A stretch of DNA of 64,000 nucleotides from Jannaschia donghaensis (GCF_001403795.1 NZ_CXSU01000011.1:557945-621944); one strand, 5' to 3'. Numbered from the stretch's first letter, positions 51,593 through 62,480 are shown. Notes: generated by a model from the sequence alone, not told the origin. Made by a program: numbers and translations.

Positions 51593-52852
51593 ATGACGGA
51601 CATGAACAGGTTGACGCAAAGATCGATGGTCTTCGTCCTCGCCGGCGGGCGCGGATCCCGTCTCAGGGAACTGACCGACCGGCGGGTCAAGCCCGCGGTG
51701 CCCTTCGGCGGCAAGGCCAGGATCGTGGACTTCGCCCTGTCGAACGCGCTCAATTCGGGCATCCGGAAGATGGCGATCGCCACTCAGTACAAGGCGCATT
51801 CCCTGATCCGCCATCTGCAGCGCGGCTGGACGTTCTTCCGGGCCGAGCGCAACGAATTCCTCGATATCCTTCCCGCCTCTCAACGGACCGGTAACGAGAA
51901 TTGGTATCAGGGCACGGCCGACGCCGTGACGCAGAACATCGACATCGTGGACAGCTACGACGTCGACTACGTGATCATTCTGGCCGGCGATCACATCTAT
52001 AAGATGGATTACGGCGTGATGCTGCGCGAACACGTCGAAAGCGGTGCGGATGTAACCGTCGGCTGCCTGACCGTGCCGCGGATGGAGGCGACGGCCTTCG
52101 GCGTGATGGCCACCGACAAGGAGGGGCGCATCACATCGTTCCTGGAAAAACCGGCCGATCCGCCCGGCACGCCGGACGACCCCGACGTCGCCCTCGCGTC
52201 GATGGGCATCTATGTCTTCAAATGGTCCTTCCTGCGCGACCTGTTGGCCCGCGACGCCGAGGACCCGAATTCAAGCCACGACTTCGGTACCGACCTGATC
52301 CCCGACATCGTGGCGAACGGCAAGGCCATGGCACACCGCTATGATCGCAGCTGCGTGCGCGACGAAGGTGCGCCCGCCTATTGGCGCGATGTCGGCACCG
52401 TCGATGCCTTCTGGGAGGCGCATATCGACCTCACCAGTTTCACGCCGGACCTGAACCTCTGGGATCGGAACTGGCCGCTCTGGACCTATTCGGAGAGCGT
52501 GCCGCCCGCGAAATTCATCCACGATGAGCGCGACAGGCGGGGTATGGCGATTTCCTCGATGATCGCGGGGGGATGCATCATCTCGGGGACCGAGGTGCGC
52601 AACTCCTGCCTTTTCACCAACGTCCACACCAATTCCTATGCGGTGCTCGACCATGCGGTCGTGCTGCCCGGCGTCGTGGTCAACCGGTCCGCGCGGCTGC
52701 GCCGGGTCGTGATCGACGGCGGCGTCGTCATTCCCGAAGGCCTGGTCGTCGGGGAGGATCCGACCGAGGACGCGCGCTGGTTCCGCGTGACCGAACGGGG
52801 CACGACGTTGATTACGCAGGACATGCTGGACGCGCGGGCCGCCAAGGCATGA
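51593..52852 (+). CDS. glgC: Glucose-1-phosphate adenylyltransferase
   Basis: 419 residues. Nucleotidyltransferase signature [20 protein letters not shown] and substrate-binding [37 protein letters not shown] and [18 protein letters not shown] are present. The C-terminus carries the left-handed beta-helix repeats. It makes ADP-glucose, the first committed step of glycogen synthesis. Start at ATG 51593 after GGGAGGAC; the TGA overlaps the glgA ATG. Confidence 0.97.
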   Translation: MTDMNRLTQRSMVFVLAGGRGSRLRELTDRRVKPAVPFGGKARIVDFALSNALNSGIRKMAIATQYKAHSLIRHLQRGWTFFRAERNEFLDILPASQRTGNENWYQGTADAVTQNIDIVDSYDVDYVIILAGDHIYKMDYGVMLREHVESGADVTVGCLTVPRMEATAFGVMATDKEGRITSFLEKPADPPGTPDDPDVALASMGIYVFKWSFLRDLLARDAEDPNSSHDFGTDLIPDIVANGKAMAHRYDRSCVRDEGAPAYWRDVGTVDAFWEAHIDLTSFTPDLNLWDRNWPLWTYSESVPPAKFIHDERDRRGMAISSMIAGGCIISGTEVRNSCLFTNVHTNSYAVLDHAVVLPGVVVNRSARLRRVVIDGGVVIPEGLVVGEDPTEDARWFRVTERGTTLITQDMLDARAAKA

Positions 52853-54297
52853 CCGGGGGCGGCGCGCAATCGACCCGGCGGATCGCCGTGCTATCGGTGG
52901 CGTCGGAATGCGCGCCGCTGGTCAAGACCGGTGGCCTGGCCGACGTCGTCGGTGCCTTGCCCCGCGCATTGGCGTCGTTGGACGTAGAGGTGCGAACGTT
53001 GATTCCCGGCTACCGGGGCGTGGCGACCGATGGCGCGACCGTGGCTGAATGGGACGATCTGTGGGGGGGACCGGCACGGGTGGTGGCGCGGTCGGAAGCG
53101 GGCCTCGACCTGATGATCCTGGAGGCGCCGCATCTTTTTGATCGCGCCGGCGGGCCTTACATGGATGCCAGCGGGCGCGACTGGCCCGACAACGCAGAAC
53201 GGTTCGCTGCGCTGTCCTTTGCCGCCGCCGTCCTTGCGCGCGACGGGGCCGGGGACTGGACGCCCGACGTGGTCCATGGCCATGACTGGCAGGCGGGGCT
53301 GGTGCCGGAATACCTTGCCGCGCACGGCACCGACGTCCCCTTCGTCTTCACCGTTCACAACATCGCCTTCGCCGGAACCGTTCCTGCAGACCGCGGGGCC
53401 GCGCTGCGCCTCGACCCCGCCCGCTATGCCGATCACTACGAATTCTGGGGCCAGATTTCGTCGCTCAAAGCCGGGTTGATGGGGGCGGCACGCATCACGA
53501 CCGTCTCCCAGACCTACGCCGCGGAATTGATGACGCCGGAGTTCGGCATGGGCCTCGATGGGGTGATCCGGCACCGGGCGCCCGAGGTTACGGGCATCGT
53601 AAACGGCATCGACACCGACATCTGGAACCCGGCCACCGACCCGCAGATCGCGCCCTATTCCAACCTGACCGGCAAGGCCGCGAACACCAAGGCGCTTCGG
53701 GCGGAGATGGCGTTGCCCGCATCGAAGGGACCGCTGTGCGTCCTGGTGTCCCGACTGACCGACCAGAAGGGCATCGACCTGCTGCTGGAGGCCTCGCCCA
53801 CGCTGCTTGACCGGGGGGGGCAGTTGGCGGTTCTGGGATCGGGCGATCCTGCGCTGGAAGGTGCGCTGCTGGAACGGGCGGCCCATGCGCCGGGCCTCGC
53901 CGTTCGCATCGGCTACGACGAAGGATTGTCGCACCGCATGATCGCGGGGGGCGACGCAATCCTGGTGCCGTCGCGGTTCGAACCCTGCGGCCTGACGCAG
54001 CTGTACGGTCTGCGCTATGGCACAGTGCCGTTGGTGGCGCTGACCGGGGGGCTGGCGGATACGGTGATCAACGCCTCTCCGGCCGCATTGGCCGCCGGGG
54101 CCGCGACGGGGGTGCAGTTCTGGCCCGTCACCGCGCACGCGCTGTCGGGCGCGCTGACCCGCCTGTGTGACCTGCACGCCAACGGGAAGGTCTGGCGCAT
54201 GATGCAGCGAAAGGGCATGAAGCAGCCCGTGGGTTGGGAAAGTTCCGCTCCGGCCTATCGAACCCTTTACGAAGATTGCACCGTTCCTCCCCCATGA
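52849..54297 (+). CDS. glgA: Glycogen synthase (ADP-glucose)
   Basis: 482 residues from ATG 52849, coupled to glgC. The N-terminal ADP-glucose-binding [19 protein letters not shown] is typical, as are [17 protein letters not shown], the GT5 acid region [20 protein letters not shown] and [13 protein letters not shown]. It elongates alpha-1,4-glucan chains. The TGA overlaps the glgX ATG. Confidence 0.97.
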   Translation: MTGGGAQSTRRIAVLSVASECAPLVKTGGLADVVGALPRALASLDVEVRTLIPGYRGVATDGATVAEWDDLWGGPARVVARSEAGLDLMILEAPHLFDRAGGPYMDASGRDWPDNAERFAALSFAAAVLARDGAGDWTPDVVHGHDWQAGLVPEYLAAHGTDVPFVFTVHNIAFAGTVPADRGAALRLDPARYADHYEFWGQISSLKAGLMGAARITTVSQTYAAELMTPEFGMGLDGVIRHRAPEVTGIVNGIDTDIWNPATDPQIAPYSNLTGKAANTKALRAEMALPASKGPLCVLVSRLTDQKGIDLLLEASPTLLDRGGQLAVLGSGDPALEGALLERAAHAPGLAVRIGYDEGLSHRMIAGGDAILVPSRFEPCGLTQLYGLRYGTVPLVALTGGLADTVINASPAALAAGAATGVQFWPVTAHALSGALTRLCDLHANGKVWRMMQRKGMKQPVGWESSAPAYRTLYEDCTVPPP

Positions 54298-56393
54298 CCG
54301 AAAACTTTCTCATCGAAGCTGGCGTGCCTTTTCCTCTGGGTGCGACCTGGGATGCGGGTGGCGTGAACTTCGCTATTTTCTCGCGCCATGCGACGGGCGT
54401 CACCCTTTGCCTCTTCGACGAGGACGGGGCCGAGACCCATCTTGTCGCCATGCCCGAGCGGGAGGGGCATATCTGGTACGGCTATGTCCCCGGCCTGCGC
54501 CCCGGTCAACAATATGGCTACCGCGTGCATGGGCCCTATGCCCCGGAAGAAGGCCATCGCTTCAACTCCCACAAGCTGCTGATCGACCCCTATGCCAAGC
54601 GCCTGACCGGGCATCCGATCTGGAACGACGCGCTCTTCGGGTTCACCGTCGGGCACGAGGACGGTGACCTGAGCTTCGACACCCGCGACAGCGCGCCCTT
54701 CATGCCACGGTCCGTCGTGGTCGACTCTATGTTCGACTGGGGCGACGACGCGCCGCTGCGCCGTCCCATGGAACGCACGGTCTTCTACGAGGCGCACGTC
54801 AAGGGCCTGACCATGACCCATCCGGGCATTCAACAGCCGGGAACCTATCTTGCGATGTCGTCGCCGCCGATGCTCGACCACCTGACCAAACTGGGCGTGA
54901 CGGCGGTGGAGTTGCTGCCGGTGCAGGCCTTCATCGATGACCGCTTTCTGGTGGACCGGGGTCTGCGAAACTATTGGGGCTACATGACCTACGGCTTCTT
55001 CGCGCCCGAACCGCGCTATATGGCCGGGGCCGACATCGCCGAATTTCAACGCATGGTTGCGCAGTTTCACACCGCCGGGATCGAGGTGATTCTGGATGTC
55101 GTCTACAACCACACCGCCGAAGGATCCGAACTGGGCCCGACGTTGGCGTTCCGGGGTATCGACAACGCCAGCTATTACCGGCTGGCCGAAGATCCGCGCT
55201 ATTATGTGAACGATACCGGGTGTGGAAATACGCTCGATCTCGATAATCCATTCACGTTGCGGATGGTGATGGATTCACTGCGCTACTGGGTCGAGACGAT
55301 GCATGTCGACGGGTTCCGCTTCGATCTGGCCACCACCTTGGGCCGGACCGGCAACGGCGCGTTCGATCGCGACGGGCCGTTCTTGCGCGCAATTCGGCAG
55401 GACCCCGTTCTCAACCGCGTCAAACTGATCGCAGAGCCGTGGGACGTAGGACCGGGCGGGTATCAGCTTGGGGCCTTTCCCGCCCCGTTCGGCGAATGGA
55501 ACGACCGGTTCCGCGACGACACGCGCCGTTTCTGGCGCGGCGACGGCGGCATGGCCAAAGGCATGGCCGCGGGGCTGAGCGGGTCGGCGCCGCAGTTCGA
55601 TCACGATGGCCGCGCCGCGACCGCCTCGGTCAATTTGTTGACCGCGCACGACGGATTCACGCTGGCCGATCTGGTCAGCTATTCCCAAAAGCGCAACGCG
55701 GCCAACGGCGAAGACAATCGCGACGGGCATTCCGACAACCACTCGGACAATATGGGGCATGAGGGGCCGACCGACGATGCGGACATCCGCGCCGCCCGCA
55801 TTCGCCGCCGCCGCAACATGATCGCGACCCTGATGTTCAGTCAGGGAACCCCTCTTCTGCTGGCGGGGGACGAGATTGGGAACGGTCAGGATGGCAACAA
55901 CAACACCTATTGTCAGGACGGGCCGATCGGCTGGATCGACTGGGCCACGCGCGACGATTCCTTCATGGACTTCTGCCGCGCCGCGATCGCGTTCCGCGCG
56001 GCCCATCCCATCCTGCGACAGCGCCGGTTTCTGCATGCGCGCGAACGCCTGACGGACGGCACGCCCGACCTGTTCTGGCGGCGCCCCGACGGGGCCGAGA
56101 TGACGCAGGCCGATTGGGACGACGCCGATTATCCTCTGGTGATCGCCGAAATGCGGATGGCTTCCAACACGCCGGGCTACGTCGACCGCGAAGATGCGAT
56201 CCTCGCCGTCCTCAACCGCGGTCCCGACGTCGACATCGCCCTGCCGGACCTGCCGTCCGGTGACCACTGGGTGCGCCGGTTCGACACCGCCGCCGACGAT
56301 CCGACCGATGCGCCCGACAGCACCGCCATCGCGGCCGATTCCATCGCCGTCTTCGTGTCCGAACCCCTGGAAGGAGCCCGAGATGCAGCCTGA
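54294..56393 (+). CDS. glgX: Glycogen debranching enzyme
   Basis: 699 residues from ATG 54294, coupled to glgA. It has an N-terminal CBM48 (GATWDAGGVNFAIFSRHATG) and a GH13 barrel with VILDVVYNHTAEGSELGPTL, VDGFRFDLATTLGRTGNGAF (nucleophile Asp), KLIAEPWDVGPGGYQLGAFP (acid Glu) and LTAHDGFTLADLVSYSQKRN. It removes short alpha-1,6 branches left by phosphorylase. The 3' end overlaps pgm by 11 bp. Confidence 0.96.
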   Translation: MTENFLIEAGVPFPLGATWDAGGVNFAIFSRHATGVTLCLFDEDGAETHLVAMPEREGHIWYGYVPGLRPGQQYGYRVHGPYAPEEGHRFNSHKLLIDPYAKRLTGHPIWNDALFGFTVGHEDGDLSFDTRDSAPFMPRSVVVDSMFDWGDDAPLRRPMERTVFYEAHVKGLTMTHPGIQQPGTYLAMSSPPMLDHLTKLGVTAVELLPVQAFIDDRFLVDRGLRNYWGYMTYGFFAPEPRYMAGADIAEFQRMVAQFHTAGIEVILDVVYNHTAEGSELGPTLAFRGIDNASYYRLAEDPRYYVNDTGCGNTLDLDNPFTLRMVMDSLRYWVETMHVDGFRFDLATTLGRTGNGAFDRDGPFLRAIRQDPVLNRVKLIAEPWDVGPGGYQLGAFPAPFGEWNDRFRDDTRRFWRGDGGMAKGMAAGLSGSAPQFDHDGRAATASVNLLTAHDGFTLADLVSYSQKRNAANGEDNRDGHSDNHSDNMGHEGPTDDADIRAARIRRRRNMIATLMFSQGTPLLLAGDEIGNGQDGNNNTYCQDGPIGWIDWATRDDSFMDFCRAAIAFRAAHPILRQRRFLHARERLTDGTPDLFWRRPDGAEMTQADWDDADYPLVIAEMRMASNTPGYVDREDAILAVLNRGPDVDIALPDLPSGDHWVRRFDTAADDPTDAPDSTAIAADSIAVFVSEPLEGARDAA

Positions 56394-58014
56394 GACAATC
56401 GCCACGCGGCCCATCGACGGCCAGAAGCCCGGAACCTCTGGTCTGCGCAAGAAGACGCAAACTTTCATGGAGCGGGGCTTCCTCGAAAACTACGTCCAGT
56501 CGACAATTTCAGGGATCGGTGGGGTCGACGGCGCGACGCTGGTCATCGGCGGCGACGGGCGCTTCTTCAACGCCGACGCGATCCAGACGATCCTGCGGAT
56601 GCTGGCGGCGAACGGGGCGACCCGGGCGATCGTGGGCCGGGACGGCATCCTGTCGACGCCCGCCGCGTCGCATCTGATCCGGCTGCGGGGGGCCGCGGGC
56701 GGCCTGATCCTGTCTGCCAGCCACAACCCCGGTGGCGCGGATGGTGATTTCGGCCTGAAATACAACGGCCCGAACGGTGGCCCCGCGCCCGAGGCGGTGA
56801 CCGACCGGATCCACGCGGCAACGCAGGTGATCGAGGAATATCGCACCCTGCCGACCCCCGATATCGATCTGGGGGTGGATGGCACCGTGCAGGTTGGCGA
56901 CATGACGGTCGAAGTGGTCGACCCGGTCGCCGATTACGCGGCCTTGATGGAAAGCCTGTTCGATATGGACGCGATCCAGTCGCTGTTCGCGGGTGGTTTC
57001 CGGATGCGGTTCGACGCCATGCACGCGGTCACCGGCCCCTATGCGCGCGACATCCTGGAAGGTCGGCTGGGCGCGCCGGCCGGCACGGTCGTCAACGGCA
57101 CACCGTCGCCCGACTTCGGCGGCGGCCATCCCGACCCGAACCCGATCTGGGCCAAGGCCCTGATGGACGAGATGTACGGGCCCGACGCGCCCGATTTCGG
57201 CGCGGCGTCGGACGGGGACGGGGATCGCAACATGATCGTGGGACGCGGGGCCTATGTCACGCCGTCCGACAGCCTGGCCGTGCTGGCCGCCCACGCGCAT
57301 CGGGCACCCGCCTACGCGGACGGTCTGGCCGGGGTGGCGCGGTCGATGCCCACGTCGGGCGCCGTGGACCTGGTGGCCGAACGGCTTGGCATCGAATGCC
57401 ACGAGACGCCGACGGGCTGGAAATACTTCGGTACCCTGCTCGATGCCGGTCGCGTCACGCTGTGCGGCGAGGAGAGTGCCGGAACCGGGTCCGACCATGT
57501 CCGCGAAAAGGATGGTCTGTGGGCGGTGCTTTTGTGGCTCAACATCCTTGCGGACACCAAGATGTCGGTCGCCGATCTGATGGAGGCGTTCTGGCGCGAC
57601 TACGGGCGCTGCTATTACGCGCGCCACGATTACGAGGATGTCGAGGCGGCGCGCGCGCAGGCCGTGATGGACGGGCTGCGCGACAGGCTGGCCGACCTTC
57701 CGGGGACTGTGGCCGCGGGTCTGACCGTGACCGCCGCCGACGAATTCGCCTATGACGACCCGGTCGATGGGTCGCGGGCCACGGCGCAGGGTCTGCGCAT
57801 CTGGTTCGACGGCGGCGCGCGCGCGGTATTCCGCCTTTCGGGGACGGGGACCGTGGGGGCCACGATCCGCCTCTATCTCGAACAGCCCGAAACCGATCCC
57901 GCGCGTCTGGCCCTCGACCCGTCCGATGTGCTGACCCCGGTGGCACAGGCCGCGCTTGCCTTGTCGAACCTGCCCGACCTGACGGGCCGCGACGCGCCGA
58001 ACGTGGTGACCTGA
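56383..58014 (+). CDS. pgm: Alpha-phosphoglucomutase
   Basis: 543 residues from ATG 56383, with AAGGAG upstream. It has the active-site phosphoserine loop LILSASHNPGGADGDFGLKY, metal-binding SDGDGDRNMIVG, sugar-binding CGEESAGTGSDHVREKDGLW and phosphate-binding FRLSGTGTVGATIRLYLE. It interconverts glucose-1-phosphate and glucose-6-phosphate, linking glycogen to glycolysis. Last gene of the glycogen operon; converges on the GH13 glucosidase gene with 19 bp between stops. Confidence 0.96.
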   Translation: MQPETIATRPIDGQKPGTSGLRKKTQTFMERGFLENYVQSTISGIGGVDGATLVIGGDGRFFNADAIQTILRMLAANGATRAIVGRDGILSTPAASHLIRLRGAAGGLILSASHNPGGADGDFGLKYNGPNGGPAPEAVTDRIHAATQVIEEYRTLPTPDIDLGVDGTVQVGDMTVEVVDPVADYAALMESLFDMDAIQSLFAGGFRMRFDAMHAVTGPYARDILEGRLGAPAGTVVNGTPSPDFGGGHPDPNPIWAKALMDEMYGPDAPDFGAASDGDGDRNMIVGRGAYVTPSDSLAVLAAHAHRAPAYADGLAGVARSMPTSGAVDLVAERLGIECHETPTGWKYFGTLLDAGRVTLCGEESAGTGSDHVREKDGLWAVLLWLNILADTKMSVADLMEAFWRDYGRCYYARHDYEDVEAARAQAVMDGLRDRLADLPGTVAAGLTVTAADEFAYDDPVDGSRATAQGLRIWFDGGARAVFRLSGTGTVGATIRLYLEQPETDPARLALDPSDVLTPVAQAALALSNLPDLTGRDAPNVVT

Positions 58015-58033
58015 CGGGTCCGGGCGGTGGCCC

Positions 58034-59647
58034 TTAGCCGGCCGTCAGTCCCACATCGGCCCCGGCCAGATATACGAACCCGTTGCCCGGCAGATGCAGA
58101 ACGCCATTCGAAAGCGTCGCCGCACTTGGTCCGTCGATCATCGCATCGCCCGTGACATCCAGCGTCAGCGGCGCGGCGCGCAGGTTGAACACGCAGGTCA
58201 GCGCGCCCTCGCCGTCGCCCCGCCGGAACGCCAGGATCGGCTCGGGAAGGTCCAGGAACGTCGTGGCCCCGCGTGTCAGTGCGGCACTTCCTTTCCGGTA
58301 GGCAATCGCCTCGCGGTAGAAGGCCAGCACCCCATCGGGTCCCTGCGCATCGACCGCATGGGCCAGTTGCGGCGCTTTCACCGGAAGCCACGGCGTGCCG
58401 GACGTAAAACCACCGTGCGACGCGTCCTTTTCCCAGACCATCGGCGTGCGGCATCCGTCGCGCCCCTTGATCCCGGGCCAGTAGCGGATCGCGGGCGGGT
58501 CGGTCAGTTCGTGGAATTCCATCTCGGTCTCGGTCTGGCCCAGCTCCTCACCCTGATAGATGCCGATCGTCCCCTCGAATGCCATCAGCATGGCGCAGGC
58601 CAGCCGCGCCATCTCGGTCTCGCCGACGGCATGGTCGCCCCAGCGGGATACGTGACGCGGCACATCGTGATTGCTGAACGACCAATAGGGCTGGCCGTCC
58701 GGCGCGTGCCGCTGGAACCCTTCGATGCAGTCGCGCAGATGTTCTGCCGTCAACTCCGGCCCCAGCATCGCAAAGCTGTAGGCCATGTGCAGGCGGGAGG
58801 TTCCGGCCGTGTACTGCCCCATCAACTCGATCGACCGGCGGCCCATGTCGCCCACTTCGCCAACCATCATGATATCGTCGTAGCGGTCGGTCAGCGCCCG
58901 CAACTTTTCAAGGAAGGTAAGGTTCTCGGGCCGGTTCTTGTTGTAGATATTGTCCTGCATTCCGAACAGATCGGTGGCCATCACCTGTGGGGCGACCTGC
59001 GCCGGCGGGTTGGAGCGCAGCTGCTGGTCGTGGAAGTAATAGTTCACGGTATCGAGGCGAAACCCGTCCAGCCCCCGCTCCAGCCAGAACTCGCACGTCG
59101 CCAGGATTGCGTCCTGAACCTGCGCGTTGTGGAAATTCAGGTCGGGCTGCGAGGCGAGGAAGTTGTGCTGATAATATTGCCCGCGCACGGGATCGAACTC
59201 CCACGCGGGCCCGCCGAAATGGCTGTGCCAGTTGGTCGGGGGCGATCCGTCGGGTTGCGGGTCGGCCCAGACGTACCAATCCGCCTTGGGGTTTTTTCGG
59301 TCCTGGCGGCTTTCGCGGAACCACTCGTGTTGATCGGAGGTGTGCGACAGCACCTGATCGACGATGACCTTCAGCCCCAGATCATGTGCCGTGGCAATCA
59401 GCCGGTCGAAGGATTCGATCGTTCCGAACAACGGATCGACATCGCGGTAGTCGCTGACGTCGTAGCCCATATCCGCCTGCGGAGAGCGGAAGATCGGAGA
59501 CAGCCAGATGCCGTCCGCGCCAAGCTCCGCGATATGCGGCAAACGACGCTCGATCCCGGCCAGATCGCCGATGCCGTCGCCGTCGTCGTCCTGCCATGAC
59601 CGCGGATAGATCTGATAGATCACCGCATCCCGCCACCATTCCCGCAT
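58034..59647 (-). CDS. GH13 alpha-glucosidase (oligo-1,6-glucosidase type)
   Basis: 537 residues from ATG 59647, chosen for the GGAGG seven bases upstream and because MREWWRDAVIYQIYPRSWQD is the usual start of this family. Motifs: VIVDQVLSHTSDQHEWF, LDGFRLDTVNYYFHD (nucleophile Asp), MMVGEVGD (acid Glu) and YWSFSNHDVPRHVSRWG. No signal peptide, so it is cytoplasmic. It splits glucose from short alpha-glucosides such as maltose, isomaltose, sucrose or trehalose analogues. It faces the glycogen operon and could process products of GlgX or imported glucosides. Confidence 0.92.
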   Translation of the reverse strand: MREWWRDAVIYQIYPRSWQDDDGDGIGDLAGIERRLPHIAELGADGIWLSPIFRSPQADMGYDVSDYRDVDPLFGTIESFDRLIATAHDLGLKVIVDQVLSHTSDQHEWFRESRQDRKNPKADWYVWADPQPDGSPPTNWHSHFGGPAWEFDPVRGQYYQHNFLASQPDLNFHNAQVQDAILATCEFWLERGLDGFRLDTVNYYFHDQQLRSNPPAQVAPQVMATDLFGMQDNIYNKNRPENLTFLEKLRALTDRYDDIMMVGEVGDMGRRSIELMGQYTAGTSRLHMAYSFAMLGPELTAEHLRDCIEGFQRHAPDGQPYWSFSNHDVPRHVSRWGDHAVGETEMARLACAMLMAFEGTIGIYQGEELGQTETEMEFHELTDPPAIRYWPGIKGRDGCRTPMVWEKDASHGGFTSGTPWLPVKAPQLAHAVDAQGPDGVLAFYREAIAYRKGSAALTRGATTFLDLPEPILAFRRGDGEGALTCVFNLRAAPLTLDVTGDAMIDGPSAATLSNGVLHLPGNGFVYLAGADVGLTAG

Positions 59648-59719
59648 CGTCGCCTCCACCTGTCGCCCGATCCAGCAGATATGCACCGTTTGCGGCGGAG
59701 TACCATGGCCTAACGGCCG

Positions 59720-59929
59720 TCAATGACCGGGTCCGATGTGTGTGTCGGCGTGTGGGGTGGCGAGCCGCCCGGTTCCGTCGTCCTCCGGGTCACGATCCTC
59801 CAGCAGGATGCGCGCGGCGTCGCCTTCCAGATCTTCGTACTGCCGATGCCGAAGCGTCCAGAGAAACGCCAGAAGACCGAAAAACCCAAGGATCAGGGAC
59901 ACCGGGATCAGCAGGATCAGGACGTTCAT
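59720..59929 (-). CDS. ccoS: Cbb3-type cytochrome oxidase assembly protein CcoS
   Basis: 69 residues. One membrane helix (MNVLILLIPVSLILGFFGLL) followed by AFLWTLRHRQYEDLEGDAAR, the standard CcoS pattern. The C-terminal tail (DPEDDGTGRLATPHADTH) is somewhat longer than in short homologues. Its ATG overlaps the ccoI stop. It is needed for cofactor insertion into cbb3 oxidase. Confidence 0.93.
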   Translation of the reverse strand: MNVLILLIPVSLILGFFGLLAFLWTLRHRQYEDLEGDAARILLEDRDPEDDGTGRLATPHADTHIGPGH

Positions 59930-62028
59930 GGCCGCACCCTCAGTCGGACGGCGTTGAGAACCACCAGGATGGAAGACGACGACATGGCCGCCGCCGCCAT
60001 CAACGGCGTCGCCAGGCCGGCCAGGGCCAGGGGCACGCTGATGGCGTTGTAGGCTGCCGCCAGCGCGAAGTTCTGCAACATCCGCCGTCTGGCCAGTTTC
60101 GCCAGCCGCAGTCCCATCGGCACCGCCGACAGATCGCCCCCCAGCAGGACCACGTCGGAGGCGGCCCGCGCCGCGTCGAGCGCGGTGGCGGGGGCAAGCG
60201 AGACATGTGCCGCGGCAAGTGCCCCGGCGTCGTTGAGCCCGTCGCCGACCATCAGAACCTTCTGCCCGGCCGCGGCGCGGGCGCGCAGCAGGTCGAGTTT
60301 GTCCTGCGGGCTTGCCTGCGCGTGCCAGTCCGAAATGCCCAAGGCATCTGCCACGGCACGCACCGGGGCGGTTCGATCGCCCGACAAAAGGGTGACCGGC
60401 AATCCCGCGTTCTGCGCCCGTCGCACCATCACGGCGGCCCCGGGGCGCAGAACTTCCCTCGGGGTGACATCGATTGGGGCACGGCCGGGCAGGGTCAGGT
60501 CGGTGCCCCCCTCGCCACGGCCCAGCCGGACGGGCGCACCTTGCCAAAGGGCCGCGATGCCGTCGCCCGCAACCTCGTGAATATTCGTAAGATCGGCCGG
60601 AACCGCGTCCGGCAGGGCGGCCCAGACCGCGCGGGACACCTGGTGGTCCGACGCCTGCGCCAACGCTCTGGCGACACCGGCCGCCTGCGGATCGAGGTGA
60701 GAGAGATCGGCGGTGCCGGTGGTCAGTGTGCCGGTCTTGTCCACGACCAGCGCATCGACCTGCGCCAACCGTTCAAGCGCCGTCGCGGATTTGAGAAGCA
60801 GCCCCGCCTTGAACATCCGCCCCGATGCGGCGACCGAGACGGCCGGAACCGCAAGCCCCAAAGCGCAGGGGCAGGTGATGATGAGCGTGGCGACCGCCAC
60901 GAGGATCGCGCGGTGGATGTCGCCCGTCGCCAGCCACCAGCCCAGGAACCCGGCGGCGGCCAACCCGTGCACGGTGGGCGCATAGATACGCGCCGCCCGG
61001 TCGGCCAGGGCGACATGCGCCCCGCGCGCCCCTTCGGCCACGGCCACGGCGCGGGCCATGCGGCGCAGTCCGGTGTCTTCGCCCACGGCTGTTGCGCGCA
61101 CGATCAGGTGGCCGGTCACGACCGTCTCTCCGGCCGCGACGTCGGTTCCGACGGCGGCCAGCACCGGCAGGCTTTCCCCGGTGATCAGGCTGCGGTCCAG
61201 ATCCGCGCGCCCCTCGACGACGCGGGCATCGACCGGAACCCGCGCCCCGGCGACGACGCGGATCAGGTCACCGATGGCCAGGTCGGCTGTGGCCACGACC
61301 CGGTCGCCCGCATCGCCCACCAATGTCGCGCGGGGCACTTCAAGCGCCGTCAGGGCGGCGGCGGCGGAGCGGGCGGCCCGTCGGGTGCGGTGGTCGAGGT
61401 ATCGCCCGATCAACAAAAACAGCGTCAGCGACAGCGCCGCATCGAACCAGGCGTCGGCCCCTTGGACCCACGTTTCGTGCAGGGATACGCCCGCGGCCAG
61501 CACGATGGCCAGGGTGATGGGCACGTCCATATTCATGCGTCGCGCGGCCAGCGCCGTGATGGCCGACGCGAAGAACGGTCGCGCGGCATAAGCCAGCGCG
61601 GGCAAGGCGATGGCTGCGCTGATCCAGTGGAACAGGATGCGCGTCGCCTCGGTCGCGCCGGACCAGACGGCGACCGACAGGATCATCACGTTCATCATCG
61701 CAAATCCGGCAACGCCGATCCGCATCAGAAGCGTGCGTCCCTCCGCGTCGACGGTCCCAGTCAGCGCCTGCGGGTCGAGTTCGCGTGCCGCAAAGCCCGC
61801 GCGGTCGAGCGCCGCGATCAGCGGGGCCGCTTCGGCCAGCGTGCCCGTGACGCGGACCTGTTTGTCGCCAAGGTTCACCCGCGCCAGCGCCACACCGGGA
61901 AGGGCGGTCAACGCGCCTTCCACCCCAGCGATGCAGCCCGCGCACCGCATGTCGGGCACCGACAGCGTGAAGCTGCGTACCCCGTCGCCCGCAGGCATCC
62001 GTGTGTGTGGATCGGCGATAAGGGTCAT
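59926..62028 (-). CDS. ccoI: Copper-translocating P-type ATPase of cbb3 oxidase assembly
   Basis: 700 residues. An N-terminal heavy-metal-associated domain has the CAGC motif at residues 29-32. Membrane helices include TLIITCPCALGLAVPAV with the CPC ion-binding triad; the phosphorylation motif is DALVVDKTGTLTTGTAD, and the hinge is LMVGDGLNDAGALAAAHV. It delivers copper for the CuB site of cytochrome cbb3. The start overlaps the ccoH stop and the stop overlaps ccoS. Confidence 0.95.
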   Translation of the reverse strand: MTLIADPHTRMPAGDGVRSFTLSVPDMRCAGCIAGVEGALTALPGVALARVNLGDKQVRVTGTLAEAAPLIAALDRAGFAARELDPQALTGTVDAEGRTLLMRIGVAGFAMMNVMILSVAVWSGATEATRILFHWISAAIALPALAYAARPFFASAITALAARRMNMDVPITLAIVLAAGVSLHETWVQGADAWFDAALSLTLFLLIGRYLDHRTRRAARSAAAALTALEVPRATLVGDAGDRVVATADLAIGDLIRVVAGARVPVDARVVEGRADLDRSLITGESLPVLAAVGTDVAAGETVVTGHLIVRATAVGEDTGLRRMARAVAVAEGARGAHVALADRAARIYAPTVHGLAAAGFLGWWLATGDIHRAILVAVATLIITCPCALGLAVPAVSVAASGRMFKAGLLLKSATALERLAQVDALVVDKTGTLTTGTADLSHLDPQAAGVARALAQASDHQVSRAVWAALPDAVPADLTNIHEVAGDGIAALWQGAPVRLGRGEGGTDLTLPGRAPIDVTPREVLRPGAAVMVRRAQNAGLPVTLLSGDRTAPVRAVADALGISDWHAQASPQDKLDLLRARAAAGQKVLMVGDGLNDAGALAAAHVSLAPATALDAARAASDVVLLGGDLSAVPMGLRLAKLARRRMLQNFALAAAYNAISVPLALAGLATPLMAAAAMSSSSILVVLNAVRLRVRP

Positions 62029-62480
62029 TGGCCGGTCCTCAGTTTCAGGCGCTTGCGGAAGGTCGTGCCGTCAGCCCGCGTGGCGACCAGCCGCAAATCC
62101 CAGTTGCCCGGCGGAATCGATACGGGCGCCGTCCATACCGTCCCGTCGAAGACGAAGGCGGGGGTGACGTCCTGCGCGACATTGGTGGCCCGACCCAGCG
62201 TGGCGTCGAAAGTGACATCGGTGACAGGCGCGCCGGTGGCGTCGCGCAAATCCAGCGTCACGGCATCGTCCGACAGATGCGCGACCGCCCGCCAGCCCAA
62301 CGCCTGCTGCGCGGCCCGGTCCGAATCGAACGCCTGCGACGCGACATAGCTGTTGGCCGTTTCCAGTCCCGGAAACGTCTTCACCGCATTGACGGCCAGG
62401 GTGACGTTGACGGCGATGATGATGCCGAAGCCGGTGGCGAACATCGCGAAGGTCTTGCGACCGGTCAGGACGAAAGTCAT
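62025..62480 (-). CDS. ccoH: Cbb3 oxidase assembly protein CcoH (FixH)
   Basis: 151 residues. One membrane anchor near the N-terminus (MFATGFGIIIAVNVTLAVNA) followed by a periplasmic FixH domain (VASQAFDSDRAAQQALGWRA, PPGNWDLRLVATRADGTTF). It stabilises the cbb3 complex during assembly. The ATG overlaps the ccoG stop (ATGA) and its stop overlaps ccoI. Confidence 0.94.
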   Translation of the reverse strand: MTFVLTGRKTFAMFATGFGIIIAVNVTLAVNAVKTFPGLETANSYVASQAFDSDRAAQQALGWRAVAHLSDDAVTLDLRDATGAPVTDVTFDATLGRATNVAQDVTPAFVFDGTVWTAPVSIPPGNWDLRLVATRADGTTFRKRLKLRTGQ

